From assembly GCA_030704615.1 (NCBI GenBank), contig CM060734.1:32132042-32196041 (forward strand): a stretch of 64,000 nucleotides of DNA. Direction: 5' to 3'. Positions 34,605 through 46,968 of this stretch are shown here, piece after piece. The notes beneath the pieces were generated by a model that was given only the letters and a program-made list of their open reading frames with translations, ran no database searches and was not told the DNA's origin. Numbering within the stretch: position 1 is the first letter of the stretch; every line of letters starts with the position of its first letter. Origin of the DNA: Takakia lepidozioides (Eukaryota > Streptophyta > Takakiopsida > Takakiales > Takakiaceae). Position numbers and translations under genes: made by a program.

Positions 34605-34715
34605 CCGCCAACCGATCGAAGAGGTCGTCCATCTTGACAAAGGGTATCGATTTTTTATAGTCACCTTATTCAGAGCCCTGTAATCGACACACATCCGCAA
34701 CAAATTGATCTTGGC
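34605..34715 (-). pseudogene. Ty3/Gypsy-type reverse transcriptase scrap
   Basis: On the minus strand [20 protein letters not shown] is followed, after a frameshift, by [12 protein letters not shown]. This is the conserved start of the reverse transcriptase palm in Ty3/Gypsy LTR retrotransposons. No LTRs, protease or integrase were identified around it. Confidence 0.75.
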
Positions 34716-36200
34716 TCTTGTAAAGTGAAAAGACCGTATAAGCATCAACATGCGCACGCAAACCACATGTGAACAAAGAGTGGCCTTCCATTCTTGATGT
34801 AGAGAGGCTGAGCTCTACCGGCCACAACACTTGAGATAGCTACAAAGGTCGCTATTTTGTATTCACTGCAGTCTCTGTCGAAGATTACATGGTGGTCCAA
34901 AGCTAGATCTGATGTACAGTGTACGAAGTTCTATCCCTGGAGCAGATTACGTTGGGCCCAGATACTTGACTTTTTGGATTGTTGTTATCTATTCATTGCA
35001 CAAAATTTTGTTCAGTTTGCGGTTCTGATCAACTTGCATGCATACAAACAGGATATCACGAAATTCGCTTTTCTACGCAAAGAAATGAAAGAGCGCTTCG
35101 TCTCAGCTGTTTCGTACCTTCAACTCTGATTACCTGTTCTCTAAGTTTGCTTGTGTGCATCACATTGAAAAGGGAGAGACGGAAGCTGGGAAAACCCATT
35201 CATGAATGTGGTCTCCAGAAACTTGGTGGAGCATGCCGCAAGCCAGAGACAGCTCCACCATGTCCTAGAGGTCGCACTTCCTATTTCCTTAAGCTAAGGA
35301 TCAGATTTGCCTGCCTTAAAAACCCATGTGGTTGGCCACCCATACGCCGACGCATGTAAACGAGCTGGGGCCATCACTGACTTTGTGCGACACAACACTC
35401 TCGAGGACTCCATTCACCGGGTTTGTGACCTTTGCTTTTCTGTCTGAAACTAGTTCAATCACTCTTTAGTGTAATCTCTAAATCTACGTAAATGCTGCTT
35501 GGTGATGCGCGGAGTGCTCAAAAGATGAAGAGTTCTAATCATCCAAAAATGGGTGTCACTCCCAGGCGTACTCACCAGCAACTTTGCGCTTCAAAAACTT
35601 CCCAATCTTCCGATCCCGTTTTCGCCTTCTTCTTCTCTGCATGCATCCTTGTTTCTGAGGAATCGCTTTGAACAACCATGTACAGTAGTTTACGGTCCGT
35701 GCACCTCGCCCAGTCCCTCTCCCTCTTGCTGGCACTTGGAAACAAGCCTACTTGGAACGCAGGAGAAGGCGTTGAATTTGGATTCAATGAGCGCAATTCA
35801 TTCAGCATGCAGTCAAAGTCTGGGCCTCTAATAATAGGTGCAACAACTGAATCCGAATGGAGGTCTGCGCAAGCTTTCAAAATATCACGTACATATGAGG
35901 TTCTCGTTGTCCCTCCTGCTAAAACAGTTTGCTAATCAATTATGAAGTACTATGGACCCGGATCCTGCTTTGAGTGCAACCTCGCCGATCCGTAAATTTG
36001 ATACTGGCAATGGAAATCGGGCCGTGATCTTCACCACTTGCGCAGTGACATTCTGTCGTTTAACTTTCAAGAAAAAACTGAGTGGTCTGTGGACAGGCAT
36101 GACCTTATCTTTTCAGACTTCGGACCGTCATAGGGTCATCACCTTGTTCAAACATAGTAGTAAGGAACCTCAGACCCTCCGACCTTACTTGAAATGTCAT
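34716..36200. other. no gene identified
   Basis: Short overlapping frames on both strands. A plus frame at 35678-35935 and a minus frame at 35572-35880 overlap; neither is recognised. Confidence 0.45.
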
Positions 36201-36204
36201 CTTT

Positions 36205-37402
36205 GGCTCCCAGAGCACTGAAATTCGACCAGGTGGACGAGTTGATTTCTACGCCCAGCTTGGAAAGCCTGGGCGGATTGATGATCCGAGGGCAGTGCAG
36301 TGGGTGCCCAGCAAACGTGAAACGCCCGCTGAATTAAAATATGCCACAGGGAAGATTGATATGCGCAGCCTGAGGTCTGTTTCTGCTCCCCCCTGCCACC
36401 AGAACTGCACAGACAAGTAAATGCACTTGCCACATGTTCTCTCACTTCAATGCACGAGACAATCGTTCTCTCCATCTCCATGTATTTTGTGGATCTGATT
36501 GATAGCTTTTTGGGGAAATTTCACGAGTACCCACTTCTCCCCCGTTTCTATATAGACAAGTCCCAGAACCGCTGAAATGAGCCATTGGTCAGTTAAATCC
36601 TTGCAAATCAGTCAGCCGTCCTCCGATCTGGGAAGATGGAGAGGTGTTTGTGGCACTGACCAGTTCCAGTACAGGCTAGAGCTCTGATATTCAATTCTTT
36701 CAAGCGGACGGACGGGCAGGTGAAAGCCACTGTAGTGCTCAATGTGGCATGCTTTCAGCTATGGTGTTATGGCTCATCAAATTTGGAGCATTTTGTAGGC
36801 AATTTATAGGTACCACAGAGGGAAATTGCAAACCAACTGTAAGAACGCTCTCAGTAGGTGATCTCCCGTACAAAGACACCTACTTACCCACGCGGAGAGA
36901 GTTTGATCCCATCAAAGATGACAACGCAGAGGTTATGGAGGGTGGCTACAGTGGTCATATCCATGCCAAGCAGGTCTGTCATTCTAAAACCCGTGAGGTC
37001 GCAATCTATGTTGGCCAGCATCATGTGGGCACGTTTGATATCTACGTCTCTGCATACCTTGAATCAACTCATCTTCTCTCACTAGTTAGGGGAATTAGAT
37101 ACTGGGCACCAGTTCATACCGGTCCGGCTGTTTGCAATGATCCTTTGACACGCTGCGTTCACTGCTGAAACTAAAGCTGTTTGACAAACTGCAGCATGTG
37201 TTTGCCTTTCGGGAAGACTTCCCGAGAATTGAAGCCTCTTCCAGCTGATCCCTCAACTTCCCGAGTGTACATCGACTACGCCGACAATCGCCCCCTGGTC
37301 ACAAACGAATACGAGCTAAACCGCCCCATGAACTTTCACCACTTGCAATTGTTGCCTCATGGAGAAGGAAGCTTAGGACCACTGCCTGACGGCGCTCGAT
37401 GA
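36205..37402 (+). pseudogene. unrecognised coding-like exons
   Basis: Three stretches look like real protein rather than chance frames: 36205-36420 (GGRVDFYAQLGKPGRIDDP), 36855-36972 (DLPYKDTYLPTRREFDPIKD ending HIHAKQ) and 37165-37402. The third has two overlapping frames: LFDKLQHVFAFREDFP, then RELKPLPADPSTSRVYIDYA to the stop after GPLPDGAR, implying a frameshift near 37215. I do not recognise the family and found no clean splice joins, so an old broken gene is more likely than a working one. It lies downstream of catalase in the same orientation, but shows no catalase motifs. Confidence 0.35.
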
Positions 37403-38720
37403 AGCGTTTTGTGGACTCAACCACGAAACACAACTTAGTCACAGTCTCAGTGAATGTGTTGATCATTGATGAAGCACTAACCAAACATGGAAATTCATAC
37501 TGGTTGTGAAAGCTTCTCATCTTCATTACACTCCTTAGCTGATGGATGTCAATGAACTGTCAGTGATCACTAAGCCCACCAACATGTGTATCTAGTGGGC
37601 ATGTTCATTCTCACATATGCGAGGACAGAAACAAGGTCAAGACAAACCAGTGGAAGAGGGGGGGGGTTGGTCACAATTTGCAAATGATTACCTTGAAGGC
37701 AACCCTTCTATTATCTGCTGAGAGTTGCTTGCAAAAGTTTTCTATTGACGAAGTAAACCGCAGACCCTTCAAGACTTCTAATCACATCCTTAAATCTGAC
37801 TTCATGCAAACTATTTTTGAGGGGTCATGCTGCTGCTATAGGAAAGACAGCATCAGTAAGCTATTGGCCGCAACCATGGTTACACCCCAGCTAAAACTAG
37901 ATTACTCTTCCAAATGGGGTTGCAATTACATATTATTAAAATCTTTGGCAGCTAAACTGTACCAAGTTTACTGGCAGGGGAGGTCTCTCCATATATGTGG
38001 AGACAGAGAAGACTTCTTTCTTGTATGCACCAGAGGCCTACACAAGCTGCTACAATCACAACGATTTCTTGTCGATGTGGACGCCGGCCCTTGAAATGTT
38101 CAATACTCAATTCAACTCTGTAACCATTTGTAATTTGAATATTGCCTGAGTTTCAACCCCTGGTCCATAAAAACCATTGGTTCAAAAGTTTGGCTTCATG
38201 GACACCATTACCTTCACCAGCATCCACAGGACTATGCCATCAGTTTCTTCGTGGACCCCAATTTTAGCACCAGCAATTTAGGAAAGAAGAAGCCCCCAAA
38301 CAGTTGAGGCACGATTTTCATGATAGACTGACAACATCAAGAGCATAGAAATGACTGTGAGGTACACACACAGTATCTGCACAGGAAATTTTAGCACAGA
38401 GGAATATATTTGGTGCAGAGTGTCAATGACCTGTAATTATGATTGCAACACTGTTGTTCTTCCCTTGGTTCCCCAACCTTTGATTGCTTGGTATAACTTT
38501 GATGGGGGAGAGGAGATATCAAACGATTATACAGCTTTCCTTGTGCCAAACACAGAAGCAATAGCCAATTCTTTTCCACGGCCTTTTGAAGTCTCTTCAA
38601 CCATGTACAGATTTCATATGTGCTCACTTGTGTCAGAAGAGGGCTCAGCAAGGTGAAAAGCCTGGGATCACAACACCCTGTGTCTCCATATGCCTTGGCC
38701 GATGCAACTAAGTTAAGCCA
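37403..38720. other. no gene seen
   Basis: Frames at 37678-38094 and 38351-38656 lack recognisable motifs. The right part includes the 3' flank of the minus-strand WD40 gene. Confidence 0.5.
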
Positions 38721-41700
38721 TCAGACCTTCCCGAAGACACTGATTGCCCCGTCCACCCCAGACACATAGATCTGCTTTGTCTTCTCATTCCATTTCATGT
38801 CAGTGCAGGGCCCTGCTGGAGGGAGCGGTGTGAGTGGTGACAAAAGTGACCCTGCAAGCCCCATGCCCAGAAGCTCCAAACAATATAGACCCTTGCGAGT
38901 TGTGAGAGCAAGGGCTTCCCTTTGAGGACTCGCAGCGATATGCATGATTGGCTTTTCATCTGGGATGACCGACAACAGAGGGGTCCCACCTGTTCTGATG
39001 TCCCAGAGATATATGGCCCCATCTACCCCAGAGCTGCTTACTGTGTGATTGTCAAGCATGGCGATCCCAGAAACAGGCTTCAGGTTTTGGTGTGCAAATT
39101 GCCGAACTGGGGCAGTAGGCTTAGATTTGAGGTCCCACAGGCGGACCAACCCATCGCTACCACCTGTAGTTGAAAAAACCTCAGATAGATGAGTTAATAT
39201 ATGCATGTTCAAACAGTGGGGTCTGCCAGGGTGAGTGTTGTTGCAGAAACTTCAAATCATCTATTCTTACTCCACGACCACCTCAACTGCACCAAGTTGT
39301 CTCAGACAGTATAGCTACCAAAAGCATATGGGACAAGTAATTTGAGCAATCCTAATCCTACAATGTCCATATCAGGGTTCGATTTGTGCCAAGGATTATC
39401 TAATGTAATCCATGGCAGCTCCTATCTTTTATTCAGATAGTGGAGCAAGCACAGGTCAAGGTTGCAACAAGCGAGTGCAACCTCAGTACTAACACTAAGT
39501 GTGTGAGCAGCATACCTGTGAAGAGGGCACATGCAAATGCACTTCGGTGTAGGCTTGTGATTGGCGAGTCGTGAGCTTTCCAGAAAGCCTTGGGGGAGAC
39601 TGCAGCCGCTGGGTTGGCGGAGGCAGCTGCCAGCTCATAGACCAGAACATCTCCATTAATTGTAGCTGCTAGAGATGTAAGAAGGGGCCCACCCAGAGGC
39701 TGCAGTGACACCAAGTGGAGCAACCCAGGGCCACTAGGTGCCTGCCTCCGTAATGCAAATATGCCTGTGTCTGGAACTCGAATCATGCCCTGCCAGTTTG
39801 ACATGATTTCAGCAACAACACTAGTGTGAAAATCTTCTGAAGAAAATATATCTTGAAATCATTTCAGATAACAACTACAAGAGCAGTAACTTCCTATTTT
39901 GACAAGCATCTGGTGAGAGGGAGAAGCATTGGAGAGACACTGTTGGAAGGGATAGGGGAATCTTCAAATTTAGCTTAACCAACCTGGGAGAAAACTTAAA
40001 CCAGATACTGTAATCCTAAGGCCTACATACAGCCGAAAAGCCATTTATGTGAATCTGAAGTATATATGTAGATATACAAATTTGAGAGACTAGTAAACTA
40101 TGAACCCACATCTGAGAGGTAACCAATGATAAAGATAAAGATAAAGATAAAGATAACGATAAAGATTCTTTAACGTGATAGAAATAACGTGATAACCAAT
40201 GATAGAAAGATAACCCCACATCCACGGTAAAGAAGAGCAAGACCAAAGGCAGAAGTGCCATATATAAAGATATGCATGTGCATATGACAAGGGATAGAGA
40301 AAGAAAGAGAGGAACACACCTTGTAGTTGAAGAAAGACTCTCCTGCCAGACTATGGAGAGAAATGCAAAAGCCTGAGTCCCTTGGGTGTGCAGAAACGGC
40401 TAACAACAGCTTCGCCCCACGGTCACAGTCCATGTCCTCCATTATGAACTCAGTTGTCTGTGAATGCATAACCTGCACCAGAAACAGTCACCAAAAAGTT
40501 GGCCTACGTGTCTTATCATGCAAGTCAAACTCCCAACCTAACCTAAAACTATTCTTTACCTGAAGAGCTGGTTCTGTAGGCCTGGGATAGGCTGTGCATT
40601 CCCACAAATTCAGTAGCTTCCTCGAGGAGCTAACAAGCCAGCCTGTGTGGGCCTCCCCGCCAGCCAGACCATCCAAGTCTGGCGCATAGAGCATGCCTGT
40701 CACAATTTCCCGATTGTGTTCAGCAGCTGCAGTAGTCCACCGCCCCTTCCATGAACTTGAAGTTTCTAGCACTCGAACGACTCCAGCGGTCCCCGGAATC
40801 GCTTCCACTTGTATCTGAGGTGTCTGTAATATAAGAAAATAAATAATCGTTACAATTATTTTTCATGCACTTGAAGCCATGGGCTTGGTCTTTTGAGTCA
40901 AGCAGGCAAGAGGAGAGGTGGAAGGGATTATTTATTTACCATTTCCCCTGAACATTGGCTACAACTACTCTTCCAGGCATAGTCCCAACAAACACTTGTC
41001 TGTGGCATCGGCAGTCGTCGTGAGAGAGCAAGACAGAAGAGATACTTGGAGAAGTGGGTACCTCTTGTTGCCCCCGCCCCCCTGCCTGCCCTCTCCCATA
41101 CTGCCCAAGAGCCACTTGTTGAATAAGCATTGGATTAGCTGGTGCTTGTGGCAACCCTCTACTAATGGGAGCTGTTCCTGGAGTACTTGGCCTTCCTTGG
41201 GGAAAGCCTGGCAATCCGGGTACCCCTTGTCCTGTTTGGAGAGTGCCATTTCTCCCTGACTCAATGACCCCCTGTGCTGCACTCTCCGATCCAAGCCCTG
41301 GCTCAGGAGGAATCCCAGGTGGGCCCTTCCCAACTTGAATAACTGGGCGTACAACCCCAGGTCCACTTGGCTGCCCAAGTCCCACCTGGAAAAAGCATTG
41401 ATTTAATTGTGTCAAACATAGTTCGGCATCAAGATGTGTTACTTTTTTCTAGCTCAGGTTCAAAGCTGATCTGAGGATAAACTTAACCCTGGTGGGTGCA
41501 ACCACACAAAAGGCTCCAGGAGGGTTAGTTTCCCACGGGGTTGATGGCCATAAGGCTATGGCAGTCCAATGTCACAGGGAATGGCATGAGTGTATTCCCT
41601 TTCTCTCTCTCTCTCTCCCTGGGGACCCCATGGGGAGAGTACAAAGTTTCTTTTCACTGTCTCTCTCCATATGGCGGGAACAATAAATGAGTATATCTCT

Positions 41701-43097
41701 GCATACATTTGTGGCCCTTAATGTGAGAATACAGAATGATTCGATGGTGGAGCTGTTACACTTGACCTCTAAGAGGTTTCCGTGCAATTCAATGGCCACA
41801 TGCTTGAATTGGTGTACCATTCTCGTATCATGAATACAAAATATACCAGTTGGTCAGTTGATTTGGCAATAGAACCTCCTATTTATATAAGAAGTTTGAA
41901 TACCAAACCATGAATATTCTCTTCACAAATATTGCTGTTATATCTGAGATTAAAAATATTACCAGAAGGGTTGATAAGTTCAAGCTCATAGGCCTAAAGC
42001 CCTAAGCCCAGTAAGGGTTTCAGAAAGATTGGAAGGCAGTGTGCTTAAGTTGGTCTTCTGTTAAATGCCTGGGTATTGAAATGCAAAAGACATTGATTCT
42101 TTCCTTGATTTGAACCAGACCAAAGTTGTTATGCTGAATTGAATCTATTCAAATTCTCGAGTTTACAACATGCACTCTCTAAAAAACAAACACTTTGACA
42201 ATACCCTGTGACAATCAGAAACTGGAGGGGCAGGGAAAGCAGGTCATAGTTCAAATGTTACAATCCGAGTCCTTTCTCAGCATCATGAACAAAGGACAAA
42301 ATCTTTCCTTGAATGCAAATAAGGCAGCCCACCTGACTTGTCGCTGTGGGGATCCTTGAGGCCAAAACTGCTCCACCCAGGTTGCCTGGTCCTACTGCTC
42401 CGATCCCTGCCTCCACCCCTGCTGGCCTGGCAATGCCACGCCCAAAACCCCCTCTCCCTACATTTCGTAGATCCACTTGCCCATGATCTGCCTGGTGAAG
42501 ACCAAGCTGTCCAAATTGTGCTTGAAGGCCTGGCAACGATCCCTGCGCAGGCACCCAGCTGCCGGTCTGTGCACCGGCTACTTGGCTGCCACCTGATGTT
42601 GCCGGAATTGCCCTCTGCGCACCAATAGGATTTTGCAGCCTGGCAGGACTCCTTGGTCGCCCGATGGGGGTGGGTCGAGAAACACCACCTGGTGGACCAA
42701 TGGGGGGAAGGGTGGACGAGAGAGAAGGTGCCCCGCTACCAATATCAATCCCATCTCTGAGTCTCTCTGTAGAAAGGGACACGACAGGGCCTAATCCTAG
42801 CCCAAGTCCTAGATCTAAGCCCAGACGCTGTTGCAATGCCGCAACAGAAGGGGTGATAACATTCACAGGGGGCCCTGGCCTGCCCTGGCCAGGCCCTACC
42901 GGAGTCTGATGCGAAGCATTTCCGGAGGTGTGCGAAGCTTGAACTGGAAACTTGGGGAGCGTGTTGGGGACAAGAGAGAGATGACTAACCACAGAGTGCA
43001 ACAATGCGATGGTTCGAGACAGCTCGTTCTTGTCCAGCTGGATCACTGCCTCGTTCCTGCCCCTCTGTAATTGCTCCGGTATATTGACATAACCCAT
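38721..43097 (-). CDS. WD40-repeat protein with Pro/Gly/Gln-rich N-terminal half
   Basis: Six exons read on the minus strand: 43097-42333, 41385 to about 40969, 40823-40560, 40472-40320, 39789-39516, 39163-38721; about 771 aa. The end of exon 2 is uncertain: AGA/GTAGTT (40969) keeps frame, whereas the stronger-looking donor at about 40939 would create a stop. The first 390 or so residues are low-complexity with many Pro-Gly and Gln, apart from an N-terminal helix (ELSRTIALLHSVVSHLSLVP). The C-terminal half has WD40 blades, clearest at GGSDGLVRLWDLKSK and GVDGAIYLWDIRTGG, with a last blade ending VSGVDGAISVFGKV. WD40 propellers are protein-interaction scaffolds; I cannot assign an orthologue. 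A LINE-like tail lies in the first intron (about 41490-41610). A 64-codon frame at 43647-43838 could be an upstream exon. Confidence 0.8.
40128..40176 (-). repeat. AAAGAT microsatellite, SINE-1 tail type
   Basis: Five or so GATAAA units followed by TTCTTTAACGT, matching the tail of the SINE at 22829-22860. It lies inside a WD40 gene intron. Only the tail is present. Confidence 0.6.
41488..41640. repeat. CT-tailed repeat (LINE 3'-end type)
   Basis: GGCCATAAGGCTATGGCA, then GAGTGTATTCCCTTTCTCTC, resembles the ends of the LINE-like fragments at 49.7, 50.1 and 51.5 kb. It lies in the first intron of the WD40 gene. Confidence 0.55.
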
Positions 43098-44105
43098 GTC
43101 CCTTTTCCTTGACGAATGTACACAACACTTGGCACCTTGGTGCTGTGTCTACCTCAGCCGGTATGCATTCAACTTGTCAACTAGAATGGCATACCCGGCT
43201 CCTCCCCTTCACTCCATCTCTGTACGCTTCAAATCTTGGCTATGTAACTCACGGTAGATATGGATATGGATACCAGTCTAATGCCACAGTCAGAGGGTAC
43301 AATCTCCATTGTCTCTCATCTTGGATTCATTGTTTCCAACCATATGACATCTGCATACTCAAAATGCCTCTATGAAATGCCAGAAATCCGCTTGCCGGAT
43401 TCTTTCAACAATCATCCTTAATGACCCAAGCTAATGCAAGCCCATCTCCTCTTCACGAGCATTGAACACCTTCTTGAACGCCTTCATTAGCACCTTCTCC
43501 TCCTGCTCAGAGATGCTCGTAGACTGCCTCTAAACCTAAAAGGACATCGGTAATTCAAGCCTGCTTGCGATTAGCGGAAACCAGCTCCTAGTTCGTTGGT
43601 GGGACTCGACGGTGATCGTCTCGTTCGTCCATACTTCGTCTTCTTAAACGTTTGCTTCGGGGCTGACGGTATCTTCCTCAGATAGAGAAACGTTTCCTTC
43701 TCCTCGATCGTCATGTCCATGTCGGTTGATGTCGCGCAGGTCACTTAGCGCATCGGTGACAGCAAAATCTTGCTCAGATATTCTCTGGGTGCTCATCTTT
43801 CGTTCACGGCTGTTTTTCAATATCTCAGATGTTGGCATGGCAAAGACAATTTATGAAATAGGTGTTCGGGCTTCTAAGAAGCATCGCAAGAGGTGGAATT
43901 CAAGAGGTGGGGAATGTCGCAGCTGATCTTATTCAGAAGGGGAACTGAGAAAGGGAATTCGGTGTACTTTTCAAGCCCTGAGGTTTCCAGTTTCCACCTT
44001 AACCCAGAGATTGCAAAGAGTATTGCAAAGAGTATTACATCCTTGCATTTTTTCCTCTTGAGAGTTTGTCACAGTTTTTGAGGTGGTTTGAAGAGCAAAG
44101 GAAAA
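43098..44105. promoter_or_regulatory. shared upstream region of WD40 and phosphatase genes
   Basis: About 1 kb between two head-to-head start codons. It includes a minus-strand frame of 64 codons at 43838-43647 starting with ATG and rich in charged residues (FAVTDALSDLRDINRHGHD), which may be a first exon of the WD40 gene or a small separate gene. No clear TATA box was picked out. Confidence 0.4.
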
Positions 44106-45825
44106 ATGCCTGCTATGGCTGAGGCACTCCCGAGGGAAGACCACATATCTTCACAAGAGCCGGCAATCTGTGGCGAAGTGCCTCCCCTTTTCTCAGCATT
44201 TGTAGACACATTTGTGGATTTTGTGGTGGGAGGCCAGTTTCTTGGATCGATTGCACCTTCTTTGAACCAGAAGCTCTTGCATCCGGCAGGGCGAAAGGTT
44301 TCAGATAAAGAGGATGCATCGGATGAAGAGATATCGGCAGATGCACGGTCAAAATCGGACCCAAGTATTTCGTACACGTCGGAAGGAACGGAGAGTGAGG
44401 GGGAAGGGTTACTGACATGGTTGCCTGCCCCGGAGCGGCTGATTGCAATCGGAGACATTCATGGAGATTTGACAAAGGCTCGAGAGGCCCTGCGCGTAGG
44501 ACATGTAATTGATGAGGATGATCATTGGATTGGTGGAAAGACAGTGGTTGTCCAGGTATGTGCATCATTGTTGAGTACTCCCATCATACGGTTGCAACAG
44601 CATTTGATATTTTCTTTTCCCTACATGTTCTCTTCCCTAATTCCATACAACACTGTATCTCTGCTGGTAGATATCTGAGGGTCCTTCGAGGGTCTATCCG
44701 TTCCAGGAAAGGTCATTGAGTTTATCTTTGATGGGACAGTCTCTGGTTTGCAGGTGGGTGACTTGCTAGATAGAGGTGGGGAAGAAATTAAAATTATATA
44801 CTTGCTCGAGAAGCTGCGAAAGGAGGCCCAACGGGCAGGTGGAGATGTCCACATCATGAATGGAAACCATGAAATCATGAACATGGAGGGTGATTTTCGT
44901 TATGCCACTCATGCAGCCTTGGATGAATTCCGCACCTGGGCTCACTGGTACAACCTTGGTAATGTGCTTAAGGACAAGTGCAATGGCCTAGGAAAACAGC
45001 CTGACTTATTTCAGAACATCCCGGACAGCTACCCTACAGGTTTGAGAGCAAGAATGGCAGCATTAAGACCTGGTGGTCCAATAGCTTCTCGTTTTCTTTC
45101 TAAGCACCCAACTGTATTGGTGGTTGGAGGAACAGTGTTTGTGCATGGTGGGCTCTTACCCACTCATGTGGAGCATGGGCTGGATCGGATTAACGAGGAG
45201 GTGAGAGTTCATCTTTCTTTGTTTGTCTTTTTGGGAGAGGAAAACTGAAGAAGAAAAGATGAACAAGTATTATCTCCATGAGAGTCCAGGGTTACAGTCA
45301 AACATTAGGAGGGAGAGTGTGAGTCAGTGCATTTCTACTGTCGCCTTGCTGGAGAATAACAAGTGGAAATTACGAACTCAGGTGAGAGACTGGATGCTGG
45401 GGAGAAACGGGTGGCGGGCCCCGCCCTACCTGCATGGAGGTGATGCCGTTGTGTGGCTCCGTAAATACTCAGAAAGGAAGGAAAGTGAATGTGACTGCAA
45501 GCTTCTAAGCCAGTGCCTTTCTTCAATAGATGGAGTAAAGCGGATGGTAGTTGGGCATACCATTCAGGAACGGGAAGTGGGAATTAATGGTGCCTGTGAC
45601 AACAACGTAATCAGGGTCGATGTGGGTATGTCCAAAGGCTGTGGAGATAGACCTCCTGAAGTGCTGGAGATTCGGGGGGATAGGGAATTGCGTGTACTTT
45701 CAACACACGCTCCTCCCCATCTGATTGACACTGGAAGTACAGTGGATGAGCGTACAAATACTAAAACAGACAAGAGGCCTGGCCTTGCATCGCTGTTACC
45801 TGAGGAACCCAAGACCTACACATAG
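44106..45825 (+). CDS. Shewanella-like protein phosphatase (calcineurin-type)
   Basis: Metal-dependent phosphatase of the PPP superfamily, bacterial-like SLP group found in plants. Three exons keep one frame: 44106-44555, 44754-45200, 45382-45825; 446 aa. Metal-binding motifs in order: GDIHGD (116-121), GDLLDRG (152-158), GNHE (187-190), HGG (281-283), VVGHT (355-359). The first 100 residues are acidic and Ser-rich and show no obvious transit peptide. This argues for a cytosolic SLP2-like form rather than plastid SLP1, but that is inference. The start is the first ATG after in-frame non-ATG sequence; a second ATG lies three codons on. No defects seen. The gene is head-to-head with the WD40 gene. 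Confidence 0.93.
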
Positions 45826-46968
45826 CTGTAGCTGTCACTTATTTGTTGAAGAAACTGGCAAAGTGAGCATGTTTTAGTAAATGGACCTTTTGGGTGCTTG
45901 AAAGGCATCTGAAGGAGATCAATTTCGCAGGTGCAGGTCTTCTAGTCTTATGGAGGGGCCGCTGAGTTGGACGATGATTTTTTCATTTCTAGGGTGGAAT
46001 TGGTGGTTTACAAGATGGGATAGCTCTTCTCTCAACATGCAGGGTTTACAATTGCAAGAGAGCAACAGATTCTTCTCTCAGTCGGTGTCATTGGCGATGA
46101 CAACAAAGCAAGCGATTACTTTGGTTCAATGTGACTGGCATGCCAGGTGGCATAAGTCTCCATTGGGATGTCAACATGGAATATGGGCCAGAATTTATGA
46201 CTAGCACAGCATCTGTCCACTTGACCGGTCCTTTGCACAGCGATCATGTCTAGTTAAGGGTCAGCTTCTAGACAGAGTGTGAAGTGGGATTTATATTTGT
46301 GTCCAAGACATTCTGGCACCAGTTTGTTCTGTTTATCCCTATCTCATCGTTCAAGACAGGGACACAATGACACTGGCAGAAGCCGGACACGAAGAAAGCC
46401 CCTCCTTCCCAGTAAGGAGCTACCCTCTTATCTTGGGGGATCTCTCGGCTAAGCTCTCTAAGCCATGGGAAGTTGGTGCTGTAGAGGTAGGGCTTCTATG
46501 AGCAAATCAGAGCCTCATATTTAGGCCATTGGAAAATGCAGAACGGACTGTCAAAAACTCTGGTCTGTTTGAAGATCAAATGTAGTTAATCTGCTTACTA
46601 CGATTTTTCCTAAGGTATACTAGGGTAGCCTGCTCCTTTGGCCCAAGTATCCAATGTCATCTAAGTCCAAGTGCAAGATCTCCTATGTATCCCAATGCGT
46701 CTCCTATGTTGAGGCCCAAGTGCGACATAAGTCCAAGTGCAAACAAACAAACAAACAAACAAATCGCCTTGCTTCATATATTGACTTGACAGTTTTGGCG
46801 CCCTTTTTTATATTCTTTTAGGGTTCAGAGGTCAGAGGTTGTGACTGCGAAGAAATTCGGAATTCAGTTTGCGCTGGCGTACCTCCTTCTTCCCTCCGTT
46901 CAATCTCTCACCCACGCTTGTGCAATTTGTGTGTGAACGTGAGAGAGGGAGAGGACTGCCCTCAATTC
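45826..46968. other. intergenic, with CAAA microsatellite
   Basis: Contains the phosphatase 3' region and the helicase upstream region. A short AAAC/CAAA repeat lies at 46739-46765 and an AT-rich stretch with TTTTTATATTC at about 46804, a possible TATA-like site. Confidence 0.5.

Noticed and set aside
36205-37402. Second catalase gene
   Set aside because: None of the catalase signature motifs ([14 protein letters not shown]) is present.
37678-38094. Protein-coding gene
   Set aside because: Composition is ordinary, there are no motifs, and no splice partners; treated as a chance frame.
40910-40968. WD40 exon 2 extended to the ATG/GTAAAT donor
   Set aside because: Joining there to the exon at 40823 creates an immediate stop; ending at 40969 keeps frame.
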